Notes: generated by a model not told the origin, from the sequence alone. A DNA stretch of 64,000 nt from Rugalucina vietnamica (GCA_964017185.1 OZ024870.1:56546312-56610311); one strand, 5' to 3'. Shown: positions 21,656 to 34,154, counted from the stretch's first letter. A program made the numbers and translations.

Positions 21656-23847
21656 AAGAAGTATTAACGAAATAAACGTTTTACATCAAATTAGCTGCAT
21701 CCATGTTAATTTTCGAGACTCTGTGTCATCACGTAAATAACCGTGGTTGGTTCCGGCGCCGATACCGTGCACTAATTTCGGCGACACGTTCATCTGAATT
21801 TACAAGTATATTTTTGTGACCCCTTTCTTGTTAAAAAGCGTGTGGCGCGGTCCGGTTGGCTATGACAAACTCGAACTTAAGTACATGTGCTTAAAAATAA
21901 GGTATTCAACCAAAGAACGAAATTCTAATGTGCTATGAAATGTTGTACTTAAATTAGAGGTGAAAATAAAGGTTAGAATATATGTGTAGCGATTTTAATT
22001 TTGTTCAGTATAAATATAATAAACATAGGCTGGTGTTAATTTAATACATTAGGTTAACTGTCATATTTCTCATGTATAAATGCCTGCCGGCACTTCGCTT
22101 CAGAAACTTTTGAAGAGATATTTACGAAAACCTAGTTTGAATTGTATTCTTGTGCTTCAGTACAATACGACAGAAAAGTCTTTTATCGACAGGCAAATCT
22201 CCCTAGCGGACTGACTGGTATACGAGCGGAAAACATACAAGACGTTTTAATTAATATTTCTACAGTTGCTTATGGTCTAGTTGTGTATTCCGTGTCAGAC
22301 AGAATAATTATAATGTTTTTCGTTTTTCTTTTTTTTTTTTCTTTTTTCTTTTTTCTTTCCTTCTTTTTTATACGAAGATCGGACATACGTTATTTGAATG
22401 GTTTACAAATACAAACAATGTGATAAAGGTGAAAACAAGATGTTTTCTCTAGTTGGTATGTTTTTCAGTTAGCCTATAATTGTCATATATTGCATGGCTT
22501 GGAGTAATCTTTTAAGTTAGGGTGATTGTTCAAAATAAAACGTTTTGTCACTACATTTGTTTCGTATCTGACATTGCAAAATTATTGTAAAACATTTTAA
22601 AAGATCTATTATTCGAAGTACCATTTCCCTGGCAATTTCCTTACGTAAAAAATGTATAAAATTACTGAGAAATAAAGGAGTTGACATAACTTTATGACCC
22701 ATCATCGTATAATTATACGTACAGTATGCATTTAACACTTACATGTACCACGGAGGAGATGAGGCTCTAATAAATTGACAGGACAAGCCTCATCCAATAT
22801 ATCTTCTAAATTTTGAAACATTTAGACATTATTTTTTCTCTTGGCAAAGGCGTCGTCTTGAATTGAGAAAATAGCTAAGGACGATCCTCATGCAAAAAGG
22901 TCGATGAACTTTCAGACTTGAGACTGTGTTGGTTCATATGCCAGTTTAATTGCACACAATAAAACAATGCAAACCAATAAAAATGTAAACGGATAGCAAC
23001 TTAGACGGACTTTCAATGAAAACGTTTGGAAAAGTTCCAGAACATGTCAATTATTTGGTAATATTCCATTTCAACAAAGCACATATCACATTAGACTTAG
23101 TGTATTGATATAAGACTGCTAACTTGCATGGAATAATGATAAAAAGATTCTAAGGCGATGCTTCTATAATGATTTAGATACTTGTTTCACCATTTGATTT
23201 ACTAGCAGATTAATTTTACATACCATAATTTTTATGAGATCATTAACCCATTCATAACCTAGAAGTACATCGTTTGATATAAAGAGAAAAATAATAAAGA
23301 AATTCAAAATCGTTATACCCTTTTTATTGAAAATGCGGTATGAAGAGATACAGGTAGATGGGGGAAACGATAAAATAATACATTCTTATGAATTGTTTGA
23401 AGCCAAGGGTTATCTTTAAGAGAACAGAAGTAATATAAACATAACAGAATATAAAAGCGATGCGACAATATAATTTGAAATTCAAAACTGGCGCCAGGGA
23501 TAGTGTACCTTATCAGAACTTGTCATCAAGGGGTATGATACATAGGTGTAATCATGGGTTATCCACTAACTGCAAAAATTACCGACATCGCATTAAACGC
23601 CTTTGTGTTAATTGGAAAGTTAATGGAGTCATTTTATTTTACACTTATTGCTAATCAACTCACACATCTTAATTCCATGGTATTTTAGGATAATGAACGA
23701 TATCTACAACGGCGTCAGCAAGGCTTGTCTGTGGTTATAAATATAAATGGATTCTTTGATTCAGTCTGCGACATAAAATTCAAGAAATAGCTTAGGTTAA
23801 GCAATGTAAGACTACTAAGATTTTTCTACCTTAAGGTTCATGCATTT
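21656..23847. other. 2.2-kb unassigned non-coding stretch
   Basis: A polypyrimidine tract (T/C only) spans about 22317-22368 and makes a spurious hydrophobic frame at 22142-22423. CpG-bearing words occur near 21750-21860. No exon, RNA gene or recognisable repeat was seen. Confidence 0.4.
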
Positions 23848-23900
23848 GTGTCCAAGGAAGTTTTCCCCTTCATGTGTACATGTACATCCGCACTTCTATA

Positions 23901-24052
23901 TATAAGGATTGATATTCAGATTTTAGCTTTCACTGGATGATGAAAAACATTAGGTTGTTTTAATGTCTCCCGATGGGCTTCTCGGAGACATTTAAACAAC
24001 TAATGTTTTTCATCATCCAGCGAAAGCTAAACTCTGAATTTCAATACTTATA
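23901..24052. repeat. ~150-bp hairpin, arms ~70 bp
   Basis: The left arm contains TTTAGCTTTCACTGGATGAT, GAAAAACATTAGGTTGTTTT and AATGTCTCCC. The right arm is its near-exact inverse, GGAGACATTTAAACAAC, then AATGTTTTTCATCATCCAG and CGAAAGCTAAA. The loop is about 12 nt (GATGGGCTTCTC). It is probably the left part of the element inserted into repeat D. Confidence 0.75.
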
Positions 24053-24179
24053 TTTACATTTTTTATTATCAATTCTCTTTTTTATCAGATTTTCCATTGC
24101 ACATATCATTGCTCATTTTCATGTTATTTGACATTAAATCCGACTTAACGTAATTTTGGAACAGCTAAAACATCTAATT

Positions 24180-24300
24180 TTCGCGCTTAACTTCATGGCG
24201 ATACGCGACCGAAGTCACGCCAAAAAGAGTAAACAAACAACGTCACTGGTTGGTTTTGACGTCGCCTCGCCCGTAGGCGTGGCCTCTAGATCACGTGACT
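24180..24300. other. short CpG-dense patch
   Basis: About 14 CpG dinucleotides occur in about 120 bp (for example GCGATACGCGACCGAAGTCACG and GACGTCGCCTCGCCCG), unlike the CpG-poor surroundings. It lies inside the insertion that splits repeat D. It contains CACGTGAC. Its function is unknown; it may be recently inserted sequence not yet eroded by methylation. Confidence 0.45.
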
Positions 24301-24530
24301 TAATGTTTTCACTGGGAAATGAAGAACACCAAGAAAGATATTTTTATTTAGGGCGATTGCAATAAAAATGTAAATATTTCGCCATGTTTCGTTAATTGTT
24401 TTCATACCCTAGATTTCACGAATCTTTAAAAAATGTACGTCCGACCATATTATTGAAGTAACAGTACGGCAGTTTTATCTTGAGTGACGTTACGAACGTT
24501 ACACCTTATCTTCAGATTGTTACTCAACGC

Positions 24531-24989
24531 AAAAAATTACTTTTGCATTCATGTAATGGAACAGGTTGACCTTTCATGATAAACTGGAACACACTGGCCT
24601 ATATTTTACCGCATAAATCGAACATATTGGTGGTTATTTACAAACCTTTCCAAAAATAGTCCAATATTCAATCAAAACAGACATCTGTTCTGTTTGAAGT
24701 TTAATTGAATTTTGTGCTTTCCAATAACATTGTGTTTTGTTTGACATTTCAAGAGCTTTATCGGACCAAATTCAGAAAACAAAACGTGTGCTCTAAGCAC
24801 GAAGAACATTCTTGAAACCAGACCAAATTGGATGTATGCACCTGCATATTTTAATCTTAAGGGCATAGCTCAAGATCGGACTGATTATAGAATGAACATG
24901 TACATGTATAGGTGAACACAGTCCTAGTTTTGCCACCATGTTTGATCTGGACAAGAAGCATACAAATGTCTACATGAATAAACAAACCC
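24531..24989. other. unassigned non-coding stretch
   Basis: No gene or repeat recognised. Confidence 0.4.
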
Positions 24990-25170
24990 CGAAAACGTGT
25001 CCGTGAAATAAATACCCCCCTTATACCCCACTTTTAAATAGTAAAACTGAGGTCTACTGGGATATGTAATATTTCGTATTTTTTGTCCAAAACATAGATT
25101 GTGTACATGTACCCACAGTGTTTTGAGCAAAAATATTAAAATTTCAGAAGTTTTTTAATGAAATGTTTAC
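24990..25170. mobile_element. palindromic MITE (family A), degenerate copy
   Basis: It keeps GTGTCCGTGAAATAAATACC, ATACCCCACTTTTA, CCAAAACATAGATTGTG and TTTTGAGCAAAAATA, but has lost the GAACCGCCTCG core of the intact copies. It is in reverse orientation relative to 33692-33983. Confidence 0.6.
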
Positions 25171-25897
25171 AGCTGAAAAAATCTCTGTATGGACATATTT
25201 TCATAATAACGTTGATGTCATTGTAATATTACATAACTTGCTTGAACTTGACAGATAGAATTCCAGCGATGGATAGGCAAACTGATTCAACAAAATTATC
25301 TGTACTGAGGAAATAAATGATAAATTCTTTCTCGCAGGTCGAAAACGCACATTTTCTTCCCCGAAATCAGAGTCAAATGTTATATTGATGAATACTCGTA
25401 AAAATTTACGCAATCAATACGGAGGGGAACAATTCAAAATAAGTACTGATACAAAGTGAAAAATTCATCATCTAGTGTATGAGCAACTCTTTCCCACTAG
25501 GTGTACATCATAAGCTCAGTCTGAGAAATTTTAAGATGCTTATTGCAAACGCTGCGTACGCAGTGCCTAGTTAGAAAGGCTGATGATATGTTTATATGCA
25601 ATACGATATTTTCTCAAGATGCAGCTTTCAAACTTGTTGTTTTGGTTAAATCGTGATTTATTATATTGGCACTAATTGTGTCATAAAGAGATCGTTGGCA
25701 TTATAAGAGTAATTCTATAAACTAACAATTACTGTATAATCAACAAGTACAGCCAAACATTGAAAATGCCAAAGAAAACATTTGTCAATAATTGACGCGA
25801 GTATATGTACAATAATATTTTCTATTATAATAGTTTTTAGATATATACACGACGTCTCCTTTCCTCTCGTACAAAGTTAAAGTCACAACATCTTTCG
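25171..25897. other. unassigned non-coding stretch
   Basis: No gene recognised. Short minus-strand frames at 25201-25413 show no family resemblance. Confidence 0.35.
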
Positions 25898-26115
25898 ATG
25901 AAAAAGAATGAGAAAAGAATCAAAAGTGACAGGAAAATTGTTAAGACGGAGCCACAACGGCAGAAGCGACGCAATGGGATGGTCAAAGTAGTTTATTATT
26001 GTTTTCGATGTTAATAATATGCATTCTTTATGTCATGAAAATTAATTTACTTGTATGGTTCTCTTTTCAGGAGACGTAAGCGTAAACAGAAATCAACATC
26101 CATTGAAAAGTTCAG
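25898..26115 (+). CDS. candidate pair of short basic exons, unrecognised
   Basis: An ATG at 25898 opens a lysine/arginine-rich segment (MKKNEKRIKSDRKIVKTEP and onward to about 25980). A strong acceptor CTCTTTTCAG at 26061-26070 is followed by a 45-bp open piece (frame RRKRKQKSTSIEKFR) ending TTCAG|GTAAAT at 26115. The donor of the first piece is not clear (a weak candidate is GGATG|GTCAAA). Whether these belong to one gene, or to any gene, cannot be decided by eye. Confidence 0.2.
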
Positions 26116-28327
26116 GTAAATATGCTTGCTTTAATTTCTTGGAAACTTTCTTGATCATATGACACATAAGATAAGGGGCTAACAGACTGTTAATGGTTTG
26201 ATATTCAAAGATTTTAACTGTTAATGGAACTTCATAAAATGATAAAAGCGTTGTAGGTGAAGTTCTTTGCAAATAGAAACAGCTGGTGGCTACAGTTTAA
26301 TAGAGACGCACGAAACCAATGCAGTTTGTGTTCCGTTAATGCCAAGTAAGGACTAAATGGACTATTTTAAAATGTGAGGAGGTATGTTACATGTACATAA
26401 CTCATCAAATCATGAACGTATTATAAGGCATTGAAATAATAAAGTTTAGCACTTTTTGGTTTTGTAACCATGTTGAAAAAAATAAACATCTTAAAAATCA
26501 ATAATCATCAGAGAAATGCAAACATACTACAACTACTGCATGCATGATACGAAGATCTGAACAACTTATTGGTTGACACTTGATTAATATGCTCTGCCTT
26601 TGTTATGTGTAACAAATAAAATTGTATGTTTGTTTCAAATTATGCTTTACACCCCAGTCAACAGCTATGGTCATGTCGAGACGTGCGTACACTAATGGGA
26701 TTTTATCCGACATTAGCATGTCATGACACTAAAATTCTGCTCAATAAATATAACCACCAACCGCATTTGTGTAATAAATAATCAGGTGCTTGCTTACTAG
26801 AGGTCCATTTGCATGTAAAATCAATTTCTGGGGGCAATGAAAGTGCTTGCTTAAGACAGGTGCTTGCTTAATACAAGGCTTGATTAAGACAGGTTGGACT
26901 GTGTGTTATTTGTGATGCCTTACCAAACTCTTTTATAGTACCATAATATATCAAACTGTATTTTTATGTTTATGCACATACATTTCTATTTAAATGATAA
27001 AAGAAATAACATTAATAGTTTCAAGCATGTAGAAAGATATGAAGTTGAAAGTCTTGCCTATTCTTTTACCGTACATTGGAGTGCAATAAGCGTTTAGAAC
27101 TGTCACTCGTTGAAATCGGAATTAAGTTTCCCTAGATGATGTCACTCTGTTGAAGTGTTTACTTCTCCCGTGGGATTTTATGACATTGTTTTAATATATA
27201 AACGCTTTTTAAGATTACTTAATCCAACCCAGTCGTTGGTTGATTAAGTGTTAAATGCGCTACCAACAGCTACATGTGTAGACTGATGGTGAAATATATA
27301 CCCAAAGTACACCATGCCTTAATTTATTTTATGCTTATACGCCATACCATACTTAACACTTAGTTGACTCAAACATCTACTGATGAGATAGTCAAAGAAG
27401 CAAAAGCCCATGAACAGTAGAATATTTTAGTGGAGTGATATATGGTATCATATATGTAATTTAAAGATGATGTAGAAACAAATCATCTCATCAGACTTAA
27501 TAAGTCTACTACATGTGCTACAGTACATAATAATAATTACTTGAATCAGAGTTTTTTTTAGACAATTAATGGTTTTTATAAAAATGTTCTTTAGATCAAG
27601 TTTTAAGGAAATACGTTAAAAGTCTTTAAAATTCAAATGTTTTGACTCTATGATTGTGATTTCACATTACTTCTCCCTTTCTCTATGTATGCGAGACTTA
27701 CATTTGGTCAAATTTCCATGATATTATAACTAACACGCCCATAGTCGCTTAAGTCTGCTTTATATGATCCTTTATTTTTGCCCCCTTGGGTTGAAATGTT
27801 TTAAAAAGAATCATAACCTGCATTTAGGATAGATACGTCAGCTGCCTCCAGCAAGATGAAAATACCATCGAGCCGATATTGAAATTCTCTGCATGATAAT
27901 TTTGTGCATCTGTTAAAATCACTGACAAACAAGACCAGACACCAGCATGGTACGTGCTTAATACGCAAGAATTAAGTTTTAAATTACAAAACACCTCCTA
28001 TATCATCATTATCGCAACATGTTATGTTTCCTTTAATCATTATACGTGTGTCTGGTGATTCGAAATTTAAAGTTTCAAAGTCTAACGGAGGTGATTGAAA
28101 GGTTAAGATAAATTAGTTCGACGAAAAACATGGAAATACTCTTGAATTAATGGTTAATGGGAGGAAACAAAATGTTTAATGGGAAGTTTTTCATTAACTG
28201 ATTTACTGAAATGGAAAAAATGATCAAGTCCATCACCTAAGCTAACCGTAAAGGCAATAAATCGATCGCATTATCATTTGGCAGCAAAATAAAAGTTCCA
28301 TTTCCCTGGAAATATAATACACAAATG
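26116..28327. other. 2.2-kb unassigned non-coding stretch
   Basis: AGGTGCTTGCTTA repeats three times near 26784-26870 (a small decayed direct repeat). A CCCCAGTCAACAGCTATGGTCATGTC word near 26652 resembles the SINE-like insertion at 35052. Otherwise no feature was found. Confidence 0.35.

Positions 28328-28360
<33 letters not shown>
28328..28360. repeat. poly-A tract of about 33 bases
   Basis: This is an uninterrupted A run. It could be the tail of an unrecognised retroposed sequence to its left, but I see no gene or element body, nor a clear target duplication. Confidence 0.85.
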
Positions 28361-28362
<2 letters not shown>

Positions 28363-28888
28363 ATTTCTGCTTTACATGAATACCATACTGTAGTTATACA
28401 CGTAAAAAATTTATATCGTATTTGTGTGACAATCTGGATGTGGGTTACATGTATATCAACGCCCTGATCAACTTAGAGATTAGGGACATAGATGTAATTG
28501 AAAACTTTCTATGTGTTACATGTCACGTGACTTGTCCCGGCTGTTACAGGCTATTTAAATCGATATAATAAATTATAATTTTGTACGGTCTGTCTGAAAA
28601 TTCAGTGACAATGATTCGTGAAAAACTACATCTTGGTGCTCATCCGACCGCCAGCATGACCTTTATAGTGCGGCAACATGGCGGGTTCTCGTGTGTATGG
28701 GGAAGGGGGTGGCAGTATACATTCCTCACCACTTGCCTATAAAATCAATTACAATTGTACAAAGCAACAACTTAAGATAGATTAATAAGCGAGGAACAGA
28801 ATGTTGAGAGCTTTCAAATTAACATAAGGAACTGATATCTTAACTGGTAAGGTCACAAAAAGATTGTTTTTGAAAAAAGAAAAGAAAA
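28361..28888. other. unassigned non-coding stretch
   Basis: No gene or repeat recognised. Confidence 0.4.
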
Positions 28889-29100
28889 GCGCTTTCTCTT
28901 AATCACTCGATCATCTCACCGCTGTGTCTAGTGCGGGTTCGAGCCCCGCTCTGGCCACATTTGAGACAAGCCAAGTTCTGCTTGCGGGTGTGTCAGGTGG
29001 TTTTTCTCGGGGTTCTTCCGTTTACGCCCCACCTACTGATTGGCCCGTCTCATATGAGCTGAAATAATCTTGAAAAGGGACGTAAAACTAAATAAAAGAA
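28889..29100 (+). mobile_element. tRNA-derived SINE, 5'-truncated
   Basis: It matches the minus-strand copy at 17430-17665 from the anticodon region onward: CTTAATCACTCGATCATCTC, GGTTCGAGCCCCGCTCTGGCC (B box), GTGGTTTTTCTCGGGGTTCT and CACCTACTGATTGGCCCGTC. It ends in AAAGGGACGTAAAACTAAATAAAAGAAG, an A-rich tail. The A-box head is replaced by an AAAAGAAAAG run, so it is unlikely to be transcribed from its own promoter. Confidence 0.8.
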
Positions 29101-30473
29101 GAAGAAGAAAAAAAGAATTAATGAAAACAAAACTGAGATCATTTAGCAGCAGTGAGCATATTAATGAGAAAAGGGATGGGCCATATTCAGAACAAGACAT
29201 ATACTTTCAAAAACGTCATTAAGGATTGATAGCTTAACTATAGAGTGACATGAATTCAAAACAAGTGATATACATTCAAGAACGTTATAACGAACCGATA
29301 TCATAACTAATGGCGGCAAATAAAAAACCCCAGAAAATTGTAATATAGTGTCAAAATGTCGCAAAGAACTGATATCTTACACGTAACTTATAGAGTGAAC
29401 AACAGGCCATATACTTTTAAAATTGCCAATAAGTTCTGACATCTTTTACGACAGTTTTGCAGGAGACAATCGTAGATTCCTTATCAGCCATTACGAAAAC
29501 ATAAATTCCTTGATAATGGGATGTTTCGCAAAGTAATTAGCATTAATGAACCTTTAATGAGGAAAGAACATGCAATTCTGACATCTCCTGACAGTGTCTG
29601 TGAGCATTATATCGTCATGTTTTCTAAGGATAGGAAATCTAAGTCTACAGTAAACAGTCTGTGGACAATAGAAAATCAGGAAGAACACCCGTAGATCAAT
29701 GGGCATTCAATCTTTACTTACTAGACGCAACTGTTCTCACTATGTATTCTTAGACAGTGTTATTATCAGGTATAGGAGATACATTGATTTATAGAATATC
29801 TAAAATGTTTTATAAATTATAAATACGAAATGTTCTATAAGTTTATAGATCAAACACATAATCTGTCTGCTAAACTTGGCTAAATAAAGATCGCATTCCG
29901 AATCCGTGTGAACATTTGTGTTGTGCATCTATGCAGCGGAATTTCACTTTTCGTTTTTGCATGACATGTCTAGTTTGCTACGGAAGCTGCATATTGTATT
30001 TCACTGTACATTTTCGCATAACATCTTAATAGAGCTGAATTGGTCTTCAGAATTGTTCCAGCTATCGTTTGTATAATGTCTTGAACAGAAATATCGGACT
30101 TATTTCTGTATTTTTTTCTGCAGCTGCAGATACTGCATTTAGGCTTAACTTGGTACAAAATGCTGTTTTGGAATTCGTATTTTAATTTTTTGATAATATT
30201 CTAATTATATTTGCTTACACTCTTCCTAGTAAATAACTGTATAAAATTATATGCCCAGTTGAGATTAATCTGAATTAAAAATGATGCACTGTTTTCCATG
30301 CAACTTCCGTAGCAAAATAGACATGATATGTAAAATAGAAAAGTGAAATTCTAAGTACTAACGGCAGTTCTTAGGCTACCCATTATAGCTATACCTATAT
30401 TATGCTTCTAGCAAAGAAAGGTTATTATAACTTATTTGGTCGAGATTGTGACAGACATTGTATGCTTCTAGTC
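29101..30473. other. unassigned stretch with a short homology to 18 kb
   Basis: 29120-29190 (AAAACTGAGATCATTT, GAGAAAAGGGATGGGCCATA) resembles 18025-18085, another sign that this section shares ancestry with 16.5-19 kb. Within 29190-29420 the words GAACTGATATCTTA/ATACTTTnAAAA recur imperfectly four times at intervals of about 60-90 bp. No exon recognised. Confidence 0.4.
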
Positions 30474-30985
30474 TCGTTTCTTTGAGTCATATTACCGTAG
30501 CTATGATGTAAACTATATACTTCTTTGAGTCATATTACCGTATCAATGATGTAAGTCATATACATGTACGTCAAACTAAAATGAATCAATAAAGTCATAA
30601 GTTTGATTAGCAATAGAGTAATCAGACTGTCGAAATTGCGGAGCATCGCCGCGGTGTGACAAAACCGACACAATATCTTTGCCTATCTTGAACTACAATT
30701 ATCAATTTTCTAAGAAATTGAGATGTCTAACAACAACGAAAGGTAACCCTAGCGTCCCTTTAAACACATAATGATTGTAATGCTTATACTGAGCGGGTAA
30801 GAAGAGTGACTTATCTACATGTCATTCTGGGTGCACACTCCTTATATGGGCTTTTGTAAACCAAGCTAATCTAATTTGTTTCCAGTAAAATAAGATTGGC
30901 GTAAATCTTCGCGCAAGTCAAAATCCTTGGCAATTGCTGTGCCGGTATTGACATGGAATTGAAATAGGCCAGTATTGAAATAGGC
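30474..30985. repeat. duplicated non-coding block A, copy 2
   Basis: This is the partner of 16500-16985, same orientation. Its first ~55 bp is itself duplicated in tandem (CTTTGAGTCATATTACCGTA occurs at about 30481 and 30523). It is followed after 60 bp by a tail of the RT-element family. Confidence 0.6.
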
Positions 30986-31045
30986 GGGAAATGAATTCTG
31001 TTCCAATTTAGTATTCCACCGACTTAAGCTTGGCACAGCTTAGAA

Positions 31046-31475
31046 AGATAAAAGTAGACAATGGTCAGGAAAAGACGCAATTAGAAAGAAATTCCCACTC
31101 CAAAAACCGAGGTTGGAAAAAACTAAATTGACAATTAGGTACTTATACTAAAAAAACGCATCATAGGGCGACTGAGAAACTATTTCTCAATATGCGACCA
31201 CTCAGTTACTCGAACTTAACAAAAATATGAAAACATACAAAAGGATCAAACAGCACAAAATTCGACTCAAAAACATAGAAAATAGAGCAACAACAGAAGT
31301 ATCACCTTGGAACGATCAGTAATATAAAATTGCTGGGGGCTTAAATACATAATGTAGGTTTAACCGGGCCCAAACTCACCCTCATCTTCTGCAGTGGTTA
31401 AAAACATTTAGTTAGTTGTTCGGTCCTCGTGGTAAATCTTTAATTATTCAGGCAAACAGAATCAGTCCCATCTTT
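31046..31475 (-). mobile_element. solo 3' end of the RT-element family (-)
   Basis: On the plus strand it starts GTAGACAATGGTCAGG, AAAAGACGCAATTAG, TCCCACTCCAAAAACCGAGG and continues through CATTTAGTTAGTTGTTCGGT near 31420, all shared with the long copies at 46610 and 60580. The coding part is absent, so this is a 5'-truncated copy of about 430 bp. Confidence 0.7.
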
Positions 31476-31548
31476 TAATCGAGTCCTGTGCGTGAGAAAG
31501 CCAACAATTTGGGACCCGACCAGATTGAAATAAAAATATCTAGACCCA

Positions 31549-31756
31549 GTTGTTCAAAATTAACAATCTCGTTAGTTAACGATTCGTTAGCTAACGAAAT
31601 TTTAAATGGCAATATTATATGAATACACTGTAATCCTTTGCAGGGATTCTCACATTTTATCAACAAAAATAACAGTGTATTTGCTTATTTAGTCGGCATT
31701 TTCTTAACGAAATGAGGTCTTAACGATGACGTTAAGCTAACGAAGTTTTGAACAAC
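31549..31756. mobile_element. 208-bp MITE with GTTGTTCAAAA ends
   Basis: GTTGTTCAAAATTAAC at the left is mirrored by TTTTGAACAAC at the right. Just inside, CGTTAGTTAACGATTCGTTAG and GTTAAGCTAACGAAG repeat the TTAACGAA word in both arms. The size and structure are typical of a MITE. Superfamily not assigned. Confidence 0.6.
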
Positions 31757-32089
31757 ATGCTCCAAAATCCAGGAATCAGGGCCTGAAATAAACATACTTT
31801 TAAGTACAACACAAGGCAGCATATAAAATGAGACAAAACGCATGAGGAGAAAATCTACTAGCATTTGCATAACGGTACCCCGGCAAATGAGTAACTCTTT
31901 CCCAGAAAGCGTTTGCCAATTTCAAGAATGGCGAACACAACAGAGGGACAAACAGAGTAAAGAAATAACGTTAACCTTTCAGTAGAGAAGACACTGGTAA
32001 CCTTAGATTGATACCTGTTTGGTGTTCATGTGAAAAAGTTTGGCTATCGGTCATCTTTCCGGGCACTTTGTCAAACATCTTATGTCCGC
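31757..32089. other. unassigned non-coding stretch
   Basis: Nothing recognised. Confidence 0.4.
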
Positions 32090-32510
32090 CATAAAAGCAT
32101 TTTTCTCTCTTTTTTCAGAATACAAGTTCATTGAATTTTTCAACTTTGATGGGACTGGTAATAGGTTGAGTCAACTCTTAACAAGCCTGATCGATTGATA
32201 CTAATTGATACTTAATCGTATGAAACATTCCCAATCTTATAGAATAATCAAATAAAGACTCTTGGCCTCCATGGACATATCTTATTCCATCCGACTGAAA
32301 GCAGTTCCATGTTTCTTGTATGTAACATGGCTGGGCAACACTTGATCGCATTCATACATCATTCTCCAACTTCTCAATTGTGATTGATAGTTATATAAGT
32401 TCAGTGTCTGAGTTATTTTTCTAGATAAACCAATCGGGGTTAAACACCTTTTCGTCCCTAGAACTTTAGGTTTACGTCATAACGGTGGATGTCGGTGTTG
32501 CATGGATCGT
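32090..32510. repeat. duplicated non-coding block B, copy 2
   Basis: This is the partner of 18690-19150, same orientation, starting right after CTCTTTTTTCAG. It holds the conserved CAAATAAAGACTCTTGGCC word. Relative to copy 1, the RT-element tail lies on the other side of the block. Confidence 0.6.
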
Positions 32511-33691
32511 TCGTTTAGTAACCATATAAAGGTAAATGTCAATTCGAAAAGAAAATGGGTAACAGAGGCACTGAAGCCATTTTAGAGACGGTTACCCTAC
32601 TAAATGGAATAGTATTCAGACAACGTGAACCAATCGATTTGCAGTTTGCACATGTTAGGTTTGGCGTTTTGTCTGTCTTCATACAACTTTGCTTGGTCAT
32701 TGCCTTTCTTGCAATGCCAGACAGCATTGCATAATAACAGAATATTTATCAAAATTGCCAACATGAAATCCGGATTATCTGTCTAAGTCTTTTAGACATA
32801 GACATAGACTTTTTTAATGTTTTAACAAGCAAGCGTCACAAGAAATGCGCTTGTGCGCCTGTGTGCTTTGTGAACGATAAAGTCACATAAAAACATGGAA
32901 AACAGAACCCGTGTCAGTATTTGTTCTGTCCAATCCTAGTACAGAAACATAATAACCTGAGTGTCTTTAAGGCCAACTGTCGAACCTGATTGAAAACATC
33001 GACGATTTTCTATGTCTTATCCAAATTATTGGCTGCCTATTTATTAATGTCTTCAAAGAATTCCCAATCTTGGCTATGGAACTCGCATTGATATTCAAAT
33101 GTTAGATAACTGGTTTATTGCAACATCCATAAAAAGTTTTATCGCAGAATACGAGTAATGGTCTAACATAAAATATAATAAAGACTTGAATAAATGCAAG
33201 AGTGGGCAATAAAATATTATGGAAATGGTCAATAACATTACTGGAAAGTTATTATTAAACGAAAGCATTGTTTTTCTTCGATTCTCTAGTATGGAACAAA
33301 AACATAATTTCCGCAACAAATACGTCGAAAGTAATCGACCAGCGGTTCCATTTTGCGTTAAAAGAACCCGTTTCCTGAAATCACCGCCTACGCATTTAAA
33401 TAAGGATGGGGCAGTTGTATTGTGTCGCTTCAGGTATATAGTGGGGAAAATACGCCCATGGTCCACAGGCTAATTGAATGTCCGTCTGAAATACATTAGA
33501 TAATGTAAAGAATTTCATGGCGCACACCAACGATCTCACATTTGATAAAAGTAAACAGATAGTTTTAATATAACATAAGTATATATAAATCATAATTGTC
33601 GATCAAACATGTGAACAGTAATGCCCTTAATGCACTTGTAGTACAACGTATTTGCTAACATTAGGTCGGTGCGGCTTGTTTTTATGTGTTC
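32511..33691. other. unassigned stretch with overlapping short frames
   Basis: Frames at 33219-33473 (+, 84 codons) and 33095-33466 (-, 123 codons) overlap on opposite strands. Neither has a domain I recognise or a supporting splice context, so I treat the stretch as non-coding. Confidence 0.35.
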
Positions 33692-33983
33692 CATTACGAA
33701 AACTTGCCCATGCAATATACAGAACATTTTTGGGTTGAAAAAAATTGAAAATTTCATCAGAAAATTATTGATATTTTTCTTATTTTTGCTCAAAACATAG
33801 ATTGTGGGTACTCGTTAGAACCGCCTCGGAGAACCGCCTCGCCGAGGCGGTTCTAACGAGTACCCACAATCTATGTTTTGGAGCAAAAATAAGAAAAATA
33901 GGTATACCCCTGCAAACCCCAATTTTACTATATAAAAGTGGGGTTTAAGGGGGTAAACTTTTCACGGACATGTTTTCCTGATG
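33692..33983. mobile_element. palindromic MITE (family A), full copy
   Basis: The ends CATTACGAAAACTTGCCCATG and CACGGACATGTTTTCCTGATG are imperfect inverted repeats. The centre is a palindrome whose arms read CATAGATTGTGGGTACTCGT then TAGAACCGCCTCG, mirrored exactly. Here the core GAACCGCCTCG is present one and a half times in the left arm. The right half carries TACTATATAAAAGTGGGGTT. There is no coding content. Confidence 0.75.
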
Positions 33984-34154
33984 TAACAAACTAACCAGAC
34001 TTAAAAACAATACACACTTTGCGAATAAAACTGAAATACGAGTATACGAATAATGCTGAAATAAGACTTATCGTATATTGAGAAATTAGGAAAACTGCAA
34101 CACCTTTTTTCTCTATCTGTCACTGTTTTGTTCGGTTCGTGCATAAATGATAAA

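Larger units (their letters stand above)
23848..24530. repeat. dispersed repeat D, copy 2, split by an insertion
   Basis: 23848-23900 and 24380-24530 together match 17750-17960. The ~475 bp between them is absent from the other copy and comprises a large hairpin (23901-24052) and a CpG-rich segment. The insertion point is in TCTATAT/AATATTTCGCC. Confidence 0.6.

Noticed and set aside
22142..22423. 93-codon frame with a phenylalanine-rich hydrophobic stretch
   Set aside because: The hydrophobic part comes from a polypyrimidine tract; no homologue pattern.
33095..33593. Overlapping open frames on both strands, up to 123 codons
   Set aside because: No domain, no splice support, and the two strands compete; length is within chance for A/T-rich DNA of this size.
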